64,000 nt of DNA, from positions 62,001-126,000 of the forward strand of contig NZ_RYYL01000006.1 of assembly GCF_004378855.1 (NCBI RefSeq), given 5' to 3'. The notes below the pieces were generated by a model, which was not told the origin of the DNA, searched no databases, and saw only the letters and a list, made by a program, of their open reading frames with translations. Shown piece after piece: positions 18,942-29,716 of this stretch. Numbering within the stretch: position 1 is the stretch's first letter; each line of letters begins with the position of its first letter. Both the position numbers and the translations under genes were made by a program. This stretch comes from Campylobacter sp. US33a. GTDB lineage: Bacteria > Campylobacterota > Campylobacteria > Campylobacterales > Campylobacteraceae.

Positions 18942-19555
18942 AATCTTTTATTTTATTAGTTTCTGGGCCAAGTGGAGCTGGCAAGTCAACTTTATTAAAA
19001 AAATTATTTCAAGATTTTAAAGATGAAATTTATTTTTCAGTTTCAAGCACCACAAGATCTCCAAGAGCAGGGGAGATTAATGGCGTTCATTATTATTTTG
19101 TTTCGGAGCAAGAATTTAAGCAAGGTATTGAAAACAATGAATTTTTAGAATGGGCAAATGTGCATGGTTGTTACTATGGAACCTCGTTTTGTTATATAAA
19201 TGAGGCTTTAAAACAAGGTAAAATAGTCATTCTTGATATTGATGTGCAGGGTTTTCATCTTATTAAAGATAAATTAAAAGAAAAATTAGTATCAATTTTT
19301 ATAACAACACAAAATAAAAATGAATTAAAACAAAGACTTATTAAGCGAAATACTGATACAATAGAAATTCTTGAAAAGAGACTTTGCAACGCTAAAGATG
19401 AAATGCAGCATTTGTCAAGTTATGATTATGTCATTATCAATAAAGATTTGCAAGAGAGTTATAATTGTCTAAAGGCTATTTACGAGTCTCAAAAGTGCAA
19501 AACAAAAAATAATGATTTAGAAAATATTTTAATTCAATGGAATAAAGGAGAATAA
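18938..19555 (+). CDS. gmk: Guanylate kinase
   Basis: A 205-residue GMP kinase. The P-loop SGPSGAGKSTLL is at the N-terminus, the GMP-binding region has SSTTRSPRAGEINGVHYYF, and VILDIDVQG follows. It phosphorylates GMP to GDP. The start is a TTG that overlaps the acidic gene's stop (TTGA); no ATG near the P-loop would keep the family N-terminus. tatA begins 1 bp after its stop. Confidence 0.95.
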   Translation: MKSFILLVSGPSGAGKSTLLKKLFQDFKDEIYFSVSSTTRSPRAGEINGVHYYFVSEQEFKQGIENNEFLEWANVHGCYYGTSFCYINEALKQGKIVILDIDVQGFHLIKDKLKEKLVSIFITTQNKNELKQRLIKRNTDTIEILEKRLCNAKDEMQHLSSYDYVIINKDLQESYNCLKAIYESQKCKTKNNDLENILIQWNKGE

Positions 19556-19556
19556 A

Positions 19557-19799
19557 ATGGGTTTAGGTTCAATAGGGCCAGGACAATGGCTGATTATTTT
19601 ATTAATTATCGTTTTACTTTTTGGAGCAAAGAAAATTCCAGAACTTGCTAAAGGTCTTGGAAAGGGCATTAAAACATTTAAGAGTGAAATGAATTCAGAA
19701 GAAGAAGTGGCAAAAAATACACAAAAAATCGAAGAAAAACAAGAAGCAAATAGTGTTAATTCGGATGCAGATTTAACTAATTCAAATAAAAAAGTTTAA
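19557..19799 (+). CDS. tatA: Sec-independent protein translocase TatA
   Basis: An 80-residue protein with the standard TatA plan: a short periplasmic start (MGLGSIGPGQ), one membrane helix (WLIILLIIVLLFGAKKIPEL), the amphipathic helix AKGLGKGIKTFKSEM, then an acidic tail. TatA forms the translocation pore with TatBC, which are encoded at 42.4-43.5 kb here. A visible substrate is the twin-arginine Rieske protein PetA. Confidence 0.95.
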   Translation: MGLGSIGPGQWLIILLIIVLLFGAKKIPELAKGLGKGIKTFKSEMNSEEEVAKNTQKIEEKQEANSVNSDADLTNSNKKV

Positions 19800-19809
19800 G
19801 GTTTTTAAC

Positions 19810-21402
19810 TTGAAAGATTTGGTTTTTGAAGAAATTAAAAAAGTATTGAATCAAGATTTTGTTTTGGAAAATCCTAAAGATAAGAATTTAGCGCATTTTG
19901 CTACTCCACTTGCATTTTCTTTAGCAAAAGAACGCAAAATGTCACCACATTTAATTGCTTCAGAATTGGCTATTCAATTTAAAAATCATCCATGTTTTGA
20001 AAAAGTTGAAGCACTAAATGGTTATTTAAATTTCAGACTTTCAAAAGTTTTTTTAAATAATCTTAGCACTAAAGCCTTAAATGATCCACAAAATTTTACA
20101 AAAGGAAAAGAAAAAAATACAAGTTTTTTACTTGAATATGTCAGCGCCAATCCTACAGGGCCTTTACATATTGGTCACGCAAGGGGGGCTGTTTTTGGTG
20201 ATGTTTTAACAAGACTTGCTAGACATTTGGGTTATAAATTTGATACAGAGTATTATGTTAATGATGCAGGAAATCAAATCTATCTTTTGGGCTTGTCTAT
20301 CTTTTTGGCTGTTAAAGAACATTGCTTTAACGAAAATGTAGTTTATCCACAAGAATACTATAAAGGCGAATATATTGTTGATTTAGCAAAAAATGCTTTT
20401 GAGAAATTTGACAAAAGCTTTTTTACTGAAGAGCATATAGAAGATTTGGCCGCATGGGCAAAAGATGAAATGTTAGCACTTATAAAAGATAATCTTTCAA
20501 AGGCAAATATTTATATAGATAGCTATGCAAGTGAAAAATCGTATTATAACAAACTTCAAGAAACCCTAGAAGCTTTAAAAGCACATAAAGGTACCTATGA
20601 AAATGATGGTAAAATTTGGCTTGCATCTTCACAAAAGGGAGATGAAAAGGATAGGGTTATCATACGCGAGGATGGACGAGGAACTTATTTGGCTGCAGAT
20701 ATTGTTTATCATAGAGATAAAATGAGTCGTGCTTATGATAAGTGTATTAATATCTGGGGTGCTGATCATCACGGCTATATTGCTAGAATGAAAGCTGCAA
20801 TGGAATTTTTGGGATTTGATAGTAGAAATTTAGAAATTATCTTAGCACAAATGGTTTCTTTACTCAAAAATGGTGAGCCTTATAAAATGAGTAAAAGAGC
20901 TGGAAATTTCATTTTAATGAGTGATATTTTGGAAGAAATAGGTAGTGATGCATTAAGATTTATTTTTGTAAGCAAAAAATGTGATACCCATTTAGAATTT
21001 GATGTGGATACTTTAAAAAAAGAGGATAACACTAATCCAATTTTTTATATTAATTATGCTCATGCAAGAATTCATCAAGTTTTTGTCAAAGCTCAAAAAG
21101 AAATAAATCAGATTATTAACGCAGATTTATCAAGCTTAAATGATGATGGAATAAATTTGCTTTTTGAAAGTCTAAATTTAGAATCTGTTCTGCGTGATGC
21201 TTTTGAAAATAGAGCTTTGCAAAAAATTACTGATTATTTGAAAAATTTAGCTTCAATATTTCATAAATTCTATAATGAAAATAAAGTTATCGGCAGCGAG
21301 AATGAAGATGATTTATTAAAGCTTTTTGCGATAGTAGCACTTAGTATTAAAACTGCTTTAAACATCCTTGGTATAGAAGCTAAGAATAAAATGGAAAATT
21401 AA
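19810..21402 (+). CDS. argS: Arginyl-tRNA synthetase
   Basis: A 530-residue class I synthetase. The HIGH signature is in ANPTGPLHIGHARGAVFGD and the KMSKS-equivalent is YKMSKRAGNF; the N-terminal additional domain (about 1-90) and the C-terminal anticodon-binding DALR domain (about 410-530) are present. The start is TTG at 19810, just after tatA, with no nearer ATG in frame. It is the last gene of the run and a strong bidirectional stem-loop follows. Confidence 0.96.
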   Translation: MKDLVFEEIKKVLNQDFVLENPKDKNLAHFATPLAFSLAKERKMSPHLIASELAIQFKNHPCFEKVEALNGYLNFRLSKVFLNNLSTKALNDPQNFTKGKEKNTSFLLEYVSANPTGPLHIGHARGAVFGDVLTRLARHLGYKFDTEYYVNDAGNQIYLLGLSIFLAVKEHCFNENVVYPQEYYKGEYIVDLAKNAFEKFDKSFFTEEHIEDLAAWAKDEMLALIKDNLSKANIYIDSYASEKSYYNKLQETLEALKAHKGTYENDGKIWLASSQKGDEKDRVIIREDGRGTYLAADIVYHRDKMSRAYDKCINIWGADHHGYIARMKAAMEFLGFDSRNLEIILAQMVSLLKNGEPYKMSKRAGNFILMSDILEEIGSDALRFIFVSKKCDTHLEFDVDTLKKEDNTNPIFYINYAHARIHQVFVKAQKEINQIINADLSSLNDDGINLLFESLNLESVLRDAFENRALQKITDYLKNLASIFHKFYNENKVIGSENEDDLLKLFAIVALSIKTALNILGIEAKNKMEN

Positions 21403-21403
21403 T

Positions 21404-21431
21404 TTTAGCAAAAGTTTAGACTTTTGCTAAA
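21404..21431. terminator. Bidirectional terminator between argS and the zinc-ribbon gene
   Basis: TTTAGCAAAAGT and ACTTTTGCTAAA form a perfect 12-bp stem with loop TTAG, directly after the argS stop and just before the convergent gene's stop. A- and T-rich flanks allow termination on both strands. Confidence 0.75.
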
Positions 21432-21437
21432 TATAAA

Positions 21438-21704
21438 TTAAAAGTCAAAAATTTCGCTTATCCAGCTTTCTTTTTTCTTCTTTTTGTAATAACCATCATC
21501 GTGATAATTACCGCGTCCTTGATAAAGATTTTGCTGGTAATTTTGAGAAGGCTGTTGATAAGAATTAGCACTAGAACTTCTTTCTATAATTTTATCAAGT
21601 TCTCCACGATCAAGCCAAACACCGCGACATTTTGGGCAATAATCAATTTCAACACCATTTCTATCACTCATCATTAAATCCACATTACATACAGGGCAAA
21701 GCAT
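21438..21704 (-). CDS. TFIIB-type zinc-ribbon protein
   Basis: An 88-residue protein with an N-terminal zinc ribbon: CPVCNVDLMM, then IDYCPKCRGVWLDRGELDKI, giving two CxxC knuckles and the WLDRGEL motif of the bacterial zf-TFIIB family. The rest is low-complexity, with Gln, Asn, Tyr and Ser followed by a lysine run. Function is unknown. It is transcribed alone, convergent with argS. Confidence 0.8.
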   Translation of the reverse strand: MLCPVCNVDLMMSDRNGVEIDYCPKCRGVWLDRGELDKIIERSSSANSYQQPSQNYQQNLYQGRGNYHDDGYYKKKKKESWISEIFDF

Positions 21705-21764
21705 TTTAAATCCTTTAAAAATTAATTAAAGTTTATATTTTATTTTTTTAAGGTAAATGTGGTA

Positions 21765-22271
21765 TTATTTTTTTAAAAATTTAGCATTTCGAGTCATCAT
21801 AAAACTTTGCTCAAAAAAGATTAATAAGGTCATAGAAACGCCTACTGCTAGAGCTAAAGTAACCGAAAGAGTGAGAAAAAAATAATTAAAAAAATTAACC
21901 AAATAACTTGTTTGAAGCACCATATCTTCACTTCTAATAAAAGAAATTAAATATAAAATTGCTCGATAGGCATAAATTCCTGGTATCATGGGAAGTAAAG
22001 CAGGAAAGGCTATAATTTCAGCAGGAGTTTTAAAAATTTTTGCCAAAAGCATACCTAAACATCCTACAACAAAAGATGCCAAAAATGTGGCTATAGCAAG
22101 TGTTTGAAAGTGGAAAAATTCTAAAAGCATAAAACGAAATCCATGCCCTATGGCTGCTAAAATTGCAGATAAAAATAAAGTTTTTAAAGGTGGATTGCAA
22201 GCATAAGCAAAACCAAATCCAGCGACGGCCGCAAAAAACATATCTAATGCAATAAGGCTTAAATCACTCAT
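21765..22271 (-). CDS. Threonine/serine exporter family protein, small subunit (YjjB-like)
   Basis: A 168-residue membrane protein with about five hydrophobic segments and the motif FPALLPMIPGIYAYRAI, typical of the ThrE_2 (DUF3815) half of split ThrE exporters. The neighbouring gene encodes the other half, so the two probably form one transporter for small acids or amino acids. I place the start at the ATG at 22271, overlapping the upstream stop as ATGA; a longer reading to 22328 would lie inside that gene. Confidence 0.82.
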   Translation of the reverse strand: MSDLSLIALDMFFAAVAGFGFAYACNPPLKTLFLSAILAAIGHGFRFMLLEFFHFQTLAIATFLASFVVGCLGMLLAKIFKTPAEIIAFPALLPMIPGIYAYRAILYLISFIRSEDMVLQTSYLVNFFNYFFLTLSVTLALAVGVSMTLLIFFEQSFMMTRNAKFLKK

Positions 22272-23047
22272 TGTAAAATTCCAAATTTTGAAATGCTTAA
22301 GGTTATATAAATACCGGCTCCTATGCAAGTTATAAGTATGGCAACGCTAATGAAACGGCTCAAACCCATTAAAATATGATCTTTCAAAATATCTATGACC
22401 GAGTTAATAAAAAACACCCCAGGTATAAGATATAAAATACTAGATCCTAAAGCAGCTTCTGGAGTTTGCGTTAAATTTAAATCTAAAGCAAAAGCTACAA
22501 GTAAAGATGATAAAAAAGAACAAATGATGTATTGAATTCGTAAGTCAATTTGTATTTTTGTGAAAAAATATCTTAAATTAATACCCACAAAAGTAGCAAA
22601 AAATACAAAAATCATTGCCCAAATATCTCCTTCAAAAAGCCTACAAAAAGCAGCATTGGCTAAAGAGGATAAAAATAAGCTAGAAATAAAATGATATCTT
22701 TTTTTATGCAATAATTTTTCAAAATACTCCCTTGCAATTTCAAGTTTATAAGAATGATCAAAAATATTCCAGCTTAAAGCACTAAGATCTGAAATTAAGC
22801 TAAAATTAATTGCTGAGTATTTATTAGGAATAATGTAAGTTCGTATGTTTGCTTTGTTTTCTATATCAAAAATATTAATAGAGGTATGATGAAAGAAAAA
22901 ATTTAAATTAAGCTCGTATCCATAAGCCTTAGCTATCCTGCTTGCACACCTTGCAACTCTTGAAGTGTAAGTTCCAGCGGCTATCATCGCACTAGTATAA
23001 TCAATGATAAAATTGGTTAAATCTTGAATTTCTGGCTTTTGCGTCAT
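22268..23047 (-). CDS. Threonine/serine exporter family protein, large subunit (YjjP-like)
   Basis: A 259-residue protein of the ThrE (DUF1212) family. The soluble N-terminal part has AAGTYTSRVARCASRIAKAYG, the hydrolase-like signature of this family, followed by five hydrophobic segments and YLIPGVFFINSVIDIL. E. coli YjjP/YjjB are reported to act in succinate export and other homologues export threonine; the substrate here is not known. It overlaps the small-subunit gene and the dedA-like gene by 4 bp each. Confidence 0.84.
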   Translation of the reverse strand: MTQKPEIQDLTNFIIDYTSAMIAAGTYTSRVARCASRIAKAYGYELNLNFFFHHTSINIFDIENKANIRTYIIPNKYSAINFSLISDLSALSWNIFDHSYKLEIAREYFEKLLHKKRYHFISSLFLSSLANAAFCRLFEGDIWAMIFVFFATFVGINLRYFFTKIQIDLRIQYIICSFLSSLLVAFALDLNLTQTPEAALGSSILYLIPGVFFINSVIDILKDHILMGLSRFISVAILITCIGAGIYITLSISKFGILQ

Positions 23048-23652
23048 TGTTTTTCTTTGCTGAAGGGTTTTTTGATTTTTATGTATATTATGCTTGCAAT
23101 GATGATAAAAATAACAATTGCAATAAGAATTTGGTGTAAATAAATTTTAATTAATTCTTCATTTTCTCCTATAAAATATCCCAAAAATGCCAAAATACTT
23201 ACCCAAATTCCACTCCCTAATGCTGTAAAAACAATAAAATTTAAGAGTTTCATTTTAACTAGGCCTGCTGGCATGGATATGTATTGACGAATTCCGGGCA
23301 AAAGACGGCAAGTGAAGGTTGAAAATTCTCCATGTTTATTAAAAAAAGCTTCAAATTTTGCAAATTTCGCTTCTGTTATACCAAAATATTTTCCCCATTT
23401 CAAAACAAAATTTTTACCCCAAAAAAAACAAATATAGTAATTAATTAAAGCCCCAAGTACCGAACCAAAAATACCGCAAATTATACTAAGAGCTAAATTC
23501 AATTCTCCCTTATGAGCCAAATATCCCGCTGGTATCATTACCACTTCGCTAGGAAAAGGAATAAAACAGCTTTCTAAAGTCATTAGTACAATAATACCCA
23601 TGTAACCCCAAGAGCTTGCTATATCGATAATAAAATTAATAGTTTCTTGCAT
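23044..23652 (-). CDS. DedA/SNARE-associated family membrane protein
   Basis: A 202-residue DedA-family inner-membrane protein. Motifs are ESCFIPFPSEVVMIPAGYLA near the start, GSVLGALINYYICFFWGK, and FTCRLLPGIRQYISMPAGL containing the conserved Arg. The family is implicated in lipid-carrier or phospholipid flipping and in envelope homeostasis. It heads a three-gene operon with the split ThrE exporter, coupled by an ATGA overlap. Confidence 0.88.
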   Translation of the reverse strand: MQETINFIIDIASSWGYMGIIVLMTLESCFIPFPSEVVMIPAGYLAHKGELNLALSIICGIFGSVLGALINYYICFFWGKNFVLKWGKYFGITEAKFAKFEAFFNKHGEFSTFTCRLLPGIRQYISMPAGLVKMKLLNFIVFTALGSGIWVSILAFLGYFIGENEELIKIYLHQILIAIVIFIIIASIIYIKIKKPFSKEKQ

Positions 23653-23809
23653 TTTTAAACCTTAATTTTTATAATTTTATTCAAAAATATATGGTTTTAA
23701 AAAATTCTCTTGAAGTTAAATAAAACCCTATTCACTAAATACTAAATGATTATATCAAAATAAGATTGCAAGGATTTGTTTCTTGCAATCTTTTCATTTT
23801 CTAATAAAT

Positions 23810-24292
23810 TTAGATTTTTTCAAGAATTTTAATATTGATGATTTTATCTTCTTGTCTTATAGAATCTAACACTTCTAAACTTTGTGTATCTTTTTCATCA
23901 ATTTGTCCAAAAACAGTATGAATTCCATCTAAATGAGGTTGTGCACTATGGCAAATAAAAAACTGCGATCCTCCAGTATCACGTCCCGCGTGTGCCATAG
24001 ATAAAGTACCTCTTTGGTGTTTATGAGTTTGATTATGGCACTCGCACATGATTTCATATCCAGGGCCGCCTATGCCATTACCATAAGGGCAACCGCCTTG
24101 TATCACAAAATTTGGGATTACACGGTGAAATTTTAAATCTTTATAAAAACCTGAACTGGCTAAATTTGCAAAATTGCACACAGTTTGTGGAGCTTCATCA
24201 CCAAAAAGTTTAAGCTTCATTGAACCTTTTTCGGTTTCTATGATAGCAAATTTGTATTTTTTTACATCACGAGTATCGATTTCTTTTAACAT
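23810..24292 (-). CDS. ppi: Peptidyl-prolyl cis-trans isomerase, cyclophilin type
   Basis: A 160-residue cytosolic cyclophilin. Active-site motifs are [33 protein letters not shown] and [11 protein letters not shown], where His stands at the position that is Trp in CypA and Phe in many bacterial forms. No signal peptide is present. The usual cyclophilin core is extended by an N-terminal stretch of about 15 residues. It lies 10 bp after yebC and is probably co-transcribed. Confidence 0.93.
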   Translation of the reverse strand: MLKEIDTRDVKKYKFAIIETEKGSMKLKLFGDEAPQTVCNFANLASSGFYKDLKFHRVIPNFVIQGGCPYGNGIGGPGYEIMCECHNQTHKHQRGTLSMAHAGRDTGGSQFFICHSAQPHLDGIHTVFGQIDEKDTQSLEVLDSIRQEDKIINIKILEKI

Positions 24293-24302
24293 AATTTTTC
24301 CT

Positions 24303-25007
24303 TTAATCTATATTTGTATAAACAGCTTGAACATCATCATCATCATCTAACTTGTCGATTAATTTCTCAATATCTACAAGTTGCTCCTCGCTAAAGCTTA
24401 TAGGATTATTTGGAAGATATTCAAGTCCTGCTTTTTTGATAATCAAACCTTTAGCTTCAATAGCTGCGTTTAAATCTCCAAAAGCAGTATAATCACCTAT
24501 AACGAGCAATTCTTCATCTTGTTCTAATTCCTCAAGCCCTGCATCGATTAAATCAAGTTCCAATTCTTCTAAATCACCATCAAATTTTTCGAGGTGAAAA
24601 ACCGCTTTTCTAGCAAACATAAAGCCAAGTGAGCCATTTTGCAAAACTTCTCCGCCATTTTTACTAAAAATAGCCTTCACATTTGCAACGGTGCGTGTAG
24701 GATTGTCTGTCATGCACTCAACTATTATCAAAGCTCCATGCGCGGCTTTTCCTTCATAATGAATGTTTTTAATATCCGCACTATCTTTGCCGCTAGCTCT
24801 TTTTATCGCTGCGTCTATATTGTCTTTTGGCATATTGTTTGCTTTAGCAGTAGCTATGGCTGTGCGAAGTTTTGGATTCATATCAGGATCAATCCCACCT
24901 TCTTTAGCAGCCACCTGTATAGCCTTTGCAAGTTTAGGAAAAAGCTTACTCATCTTATCCCATCTAGCTTCTTTAGAAGCGCGTCGGTACTCAAACGCTC
25001 GTCCCAT
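24303..25007 (-). CDS. YebC/PmpR-family protein
   Basis: A 234-residue protein with the family opening [21 protein letters not shown] and the blocks [32 protein letters not shown] and [15 protein letters not shown]. Members were annotated as DNA-binding regulators, and some are now linked to ribosome rescue at proline stretches. No specific target can be given. It is transcribed with ppi, divergent from the SMR pair. Confidence 0.9.
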   Translation of the reverse strand: MGRAFEYRRASKEARWDKMSKLFPKLAKAIQVAAKEGGIDPDMNPKLRTAIATAKANNMPKDNIDAAIKRASGKDSADIKNIHYEGKAAHGALIIVECMTDNPTRTVANVKAIFSKNGGEVLQNGSLGFMFARKAVFHLEKFDGDLEELELDLIDAGLEELEQDEELLVIGDYTAFGDLNAAIEAKGLIIKKAGLEYLPNNPISFSEEQLVDIEKLIDKLDDDDDVQAVYTNID

Positions 25008-25094
25008 AAATTTTCCTTTATTTTTTTATAATCAAAGATAAAAGTATAGACTAAAAAGCCTAAATTTGCGTTAAAGCAAAAGAATATTTTGTGT

Positions 25095-25100
25095 TATAAT
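25095..25100 (+). promoter_or_regulatory. Putative -10 box for the SMR pair
   Basis: TATAAT 27 bp before the first SMR start. The leader is very short, which leaves no room for a riboswitch such as the guanidine-sensing ones that control some SMR genes. Confidence 0.55.
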
Positions 25101-25126
25101 GGTGCGAAATTTTTGGAGTAGTTGAA

Positions 25127-25462
25127 ATGCTTTTAAAAACTAAAATGATTGCTTGGATATTTTTATTAGGTGCTATTGTAGCTGAAGTTATAGGAACAAG
25201 TTTTTTAAAAAATGAAAATCAATTTATAGCTTATGGTGCGATGGCTTTTTTTATTGCTTTATCGTATTATCTTATGGGGCTTGCAATTAAAAAAATTCAA
25301 GTAGGGATTGCTTATGCGGTATGGGAGCTTTTGGGGGTTGTGCTGATACTTTTAATTTCTTTTGTGTTTTTTAATGAAAGCTTAACAACAACTCAAATTA
25401 TAGGTATTGTATTATCCATTATAGGCATTTTAATGATTAATATAGGGGAGGTTAAAGAATGA
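25127..25462 (+). CDS. Small multidrug resistance (SMR) family protein, subunit 1
   Basis: A 111-residue four-helix membrane protein. The SMR active-site Glu is in LLGAIVAEVIGTSFLK, and GIAYAVWELLGVVLI matches the conserved third helix, with Glu where EmrE has GxG. GGAG 8 bp before the ATG supports the start; a second Met at residue 7 would also give a full protein. It overlaps a second SMR gene by 4 bp, so the two probably act as a heterodimer like EbrAB or YkkCD. Confidence 0.88.
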   Translation: MLLKTKMIAWIFLLGAIVAEVIGTSFLKNENQFIAYGAMAFFIALSYYLMGLAIKKIQVGIAYAVWELLGVVLILLISFVFFNESLTTTQIIGIVLSIIGILMINIGEVKE

Positions 25463-25788
25463 GTATGCTTATTTATTTATCATTTATTATTTTATCGGCC
25501 TTTTTGGATATTTTTGCAAATTTATTACTTAAAAAATCAGATGGTTTTAAGCATAAAATTTGGGGATTAGGAGCGATAATTTTAGCAATTTTAGCTTTTG
25601 TTATGCTTTCTTTTTCTTTAAAATTTGATATACCTTTAAGTGTGGCTTATTCGACTTGGGGTGCTGTGGGTATCATAGGAACTTGTTTGGGTGGGTGGAT
25701 TTTTTATAAAGAAAAATTAAATAAAATTGGCATCACAGGAATTGGAGTTGTTTTATGTGCTGTAGTGCTTTTAAATTTAGAGCATTAA
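25459..25788 (+). CDS. Small multidrug resistance (SMR) family protein, subunit 2
   Basis: A 109-residue SMR protein translated from an ATGA overlap with subunit 1. It has four hydrophobic helices and SVAYSTWGAVGIIGTCLGG in helix three. In helix one, where subunit 1 has the substrate-binding Glu, it reads LSAFLDIFANLLLKKS, so the acidic residue is Asp. Such asymmetry is expected in paired SMR transporters. Substrates are unknown. Confidence 0.86.
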   Translation: MSMLIYLSFIILSAFLDIFANLLLKKSDGFKHKIWGLGAIILAILAFVMLSFSLKFDIPLSVAYSTWGAVGIIGTCLGGWIFYKEKLNKIGITGIGVVLCAVVLLNLEH

Positions 25789-25797
25789 AATTTTATA

Positions 25798-25829
25798 AAT
25801 TAAATTGCTAGATATCTAGCAATTTAATT
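25798..25829. terminator. 32-bp perfect palindrome between convergent genes
   Basis: The segment centred on GATATC (25811-25816) is a perfect palindrome of 32 bases, with arms reading AATTAAATTGCTAGAT. It begins 10 bp after the SMR stop and covers the stop of the convergent nitrilase-fold gene. It is best read as a bidirectional terminator. Confidence 0.7.
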
Positions 25830-26604
25830 AGCATCTATTTTTTTAAGAATTTTATCAAAAACCCAAAGTTTTCTTGCCTCATCGGCTTTTTGGGGATTGA
25901 TGATTAACATCGCTTCTTCATTTCCAAGACGATCTTCAATTTCGCCAAAGGCATTAATAAACATCGTATCGCCGTAAAATTTCCATTCCTCGTTATTTTT
26001 TAAATTACCTATTCGATTTACTCTTAAAATACTTGTTGAATTTAAAAAAGCCCTTGTTTTTAAAAGCTCTTGCCATCTTTGTGTGCTTTGAAAAGTGCTT
26101 GCAGTAGGGATTATAACAAGATCAATTTTTTTTGCCATCACTTGTTGCCAAAATATATCAAAATGCGCTTCAAAACCAAACATTAAAGCGCACTTAAGCC
26201 CATCATGCGTAAAATTAAAAAGTTTTATTTCTTTTGTTTTATTGCCAAAAAATTTTTCTTCATTCCAATGAGAGTAAGGCATTAAAATTTGCTGTTCATA
26301 ATTTTTTACACTACTAGGCGATACTTTTAAACAAAGTTTTTTGTAAATTTTGCTTTCAACGCTTATAAAAGGAGCTATGATTTCAAGCTCATATTTTTGA
26401 GATAGGCGTAAAAGACTTTCTTTTTTGGTTTCGCTTTGTTCTTTAATCATACTTTTTGGCATAGATAAAAGCTCGATAAAAAAGCTATTTAGAACATATT
26501 CGCCTAAAACAACAAGGTTTGCATTATTGTCTTTGCAAGCTTTAAGATAGTACTCAAGTCTTGATTCGCTTAAAGCCAAAGTGGGTAATTGTAAGGCAGC
26601 TATT

Positions 26605-26612
<8 letters not shown>
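25824..26612 (-). CDS. Nitrilase-fold (carbon-nitrogen hydrolase family) protein, probably catalytically inactive
   Basis: A 262-residue protein with the nitrilase fold. The catalytic Glu region is present ([14 protein letters not shown]), but the Lys position reads YEQQILMPY with Gln, and the nucleophile elbow reads [11 protein letters not shown], where active members have Cys-aromatic-Asp/Glu. By my alignment two of three catalytic residues are missing. It follows xseB with an 8-bp overlap and ends the minus-strand ileS-to-xseB operon. It may bind a ligand or partner; function unknown. Confidence 0.75.
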
Positions 26613-28235
<1,623 letters not shown>

Positions 28236-28241
28236 TTATCC

Positions 28242-29609
28242 TTATTTGTTATTTTTAATAATTTTTTCTAAGCTTAAAGCCCCATCAAGCAAGGTTTGTT
28301 CATCATAGGCTTTACAGATAAGCTGAGCTGAAATATTAAGTCCTTCTTTGTCTTTGCCTACAGGAATGCTAATACCGCCAAGTCCAGCCAAATTTAAAGA
28401 AATAGTATAAATGTCTTCTAAATATTCCTCAATAGGACTTTTTTTGGCATTAAATTCAAAAGCTGTTGTAGGAGTCACTGGCATAAAAATTAAATCGCAA
28501 TCTTTTAAAATTTCTTCATATTTTGCTTTAATTAAAGCTCTAGCTTTTTGTGCTTTAATATAATAAGCATCATAATAACCACTACTTAAAACAAAGGTTC
28601 CAAGTAAAATTCTTCTCTTAACCTCTTCACCAAAACCTTCACTACGAGAATTAATATACATATCTTTTAAATTATGAAAATCTTCACTTCTTCTTCCATA
28701 TCTTACCCCATCATAGCGACTTAAATTTGCACTTGCTTCAGCTGTGGCGATAATATAATAAGCTGCAATGTCAAATTTAGAATCGGGCATTTGTCTATAA
28801 ATAATTTCATGTCCATTTGCTTTTAGCATATCAATACTTTTTAAAAGAGTATTTTTAACTTCTTCACTTGCATTGTTAATATAATTTTCAATCACAGTAA
28901 TTCTTAATTTTTTTTCAGCATTTAGTTTTGAAGCAGTTTTAATAAATTCTATATTTGCACTCGTGCTATCCATTGGATCATATCCTGCAATAGCATCATA
29001 AAGAATTGCTGCATCTTCAACATTTTGCGTTAAAACTCCAATCTGATCCAAACTTGATGAATAAGAGGCGAGCCCATATCTACTTATCCTTCCATAACTA
29101 GGTTTAAAACCGACACAACCGCAAAAAGCTGCAGGCTGACGCACGGAACCACCTGTATCTGAACCTAAACTTGCTAAGGCTAAGCCACCAGCAACTGCAG
29201 CAGCGCTACCACCGCTTGAGCCACCTGGAACACGATTGAAATTTGTAGGATTTAAGGTTTTGCCATAAAATGAAGTCACACTTGAACTTCCCATAGCAAA
29301 TTCATCCATATTGGTGCGTCCATAAGGAGAAAAACCGTTGTTTTTTAAATTTACTATAGCACTTGCGTCATAAGGAGCGACATAACCTTGTAAAATTTTA
29401 CTCGCACAAGTTAATTCCCAACCTTTGACGCTAATATTATCTTTTATTGCTATTGGAATACCTTTACCACCATCACTTAAATCTTTAGCTAAAAATTGTT
29501 CTATATAAGCACCGATTTTTTGCTCTTTTTTAGCTTTTTCATTGAGCTCTTTTTTTAAATTTTCAAGCTCGCTTTGAGACAGTTTTAAAGCTTCTTTGAG
29601 AGTTATCAT
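28242..29609 (-). CDS. gatA: Glutamyl-tRNA(Gln) amidotransferase subunit A
   Basis: A 455-residue amidase-signature enzyme. The catalytic Ser-Ser-Lys set is visible: IPIAIKDNISVKG for Lys, then GGSSGGSAAAVAGG and SDTGGSVRQPAAF for the serines. With GatB and GatC it converts Glu-tRNA(Gln) to Gln-tRNA(Gln). GatB and GatC are not nearby. It overlaps the 36-residue membrane protein gene by 4 bp. Confidence 0.96.
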   Translation of the reverse strand: MITLKEALKLSQSELENLKKELNEKAKKEQKIGAYIEQFLAKDLSDGGKGIPIAIKDNISVKGWELTCASKILQGYVAPYDASAIVNLKNNGFSPYGRTNMDEFAMGSSSVTSFYGKTLNPTNFNRVPGGSSGGSAAAVAGGLALASLGSDTGGSVRQPAAFCGCVGFKPSYGRISRYGLASYSSSLDQIGVLTQNVEDAAILYDAIAGYDPMDSTSANIEFIKTASKLNAEKKLRITVIENYINNASEEVKNTLLKSIDMLKANGHEIIYRQMPDSKFDIAAYYIIATAEASANLSRYDGVRYGRRSEDFHNLKDMYINSRSEGFGEEVKRRILLGTFVLSSGYYDAYYIKAQKARALIKAKYEEILKDCDLIFMPVTPTTAFEFNAKKSPIEEYLEDIYTISLNLAGLGGISIPVGKDKEGLNISAQLICKAYDEQTLLDGALSLEKIIKNNK

Positions 29610-29716
29610 CTTTTATCTTCCTTTGTTTTGATTAAAATAATTGCTAAAACAACCATAAAAAATACCGCAATAATAGTACCCAAAATTAAACTGTTTGGAA
29701 TTTGAGTGCTAAACAT
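29606..29716 (-). CDS. Small single-pass membrane protein (36 aa)
   Basis: A 36-residue frame: [18 protein letters not shown], then a hydrophobic run ending in KTKEDKR. It has one membrane helix with a positive C-terminus, so N-out/C-in topology is expected. It overlaps ileS by 8 bp and gatA by 4 bp (ATGA), the same coupling used across this operon, which argues that it is translated. I recall a tiny gene at the same position in C. jejuni. Function unknown. Confidence 0.7.
   Translation of the reverse strand: MFSTQIPNSLILGTIIAVFFMVVLAIILIKTKEDKR

Noticed and set aside
24639-25041. Two plus-strand frames opposite yebC
   Set aside because: Both are antisense shadows of a well-supported gene, with Ser/Phe/Cys-rich composition and no family resemblance.
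25030-25126. Guanidine riboswitch upstream of the SMR pair
   Set aside because: The -10 box is 27 bp from the start codon, leaving no room for such a structure.
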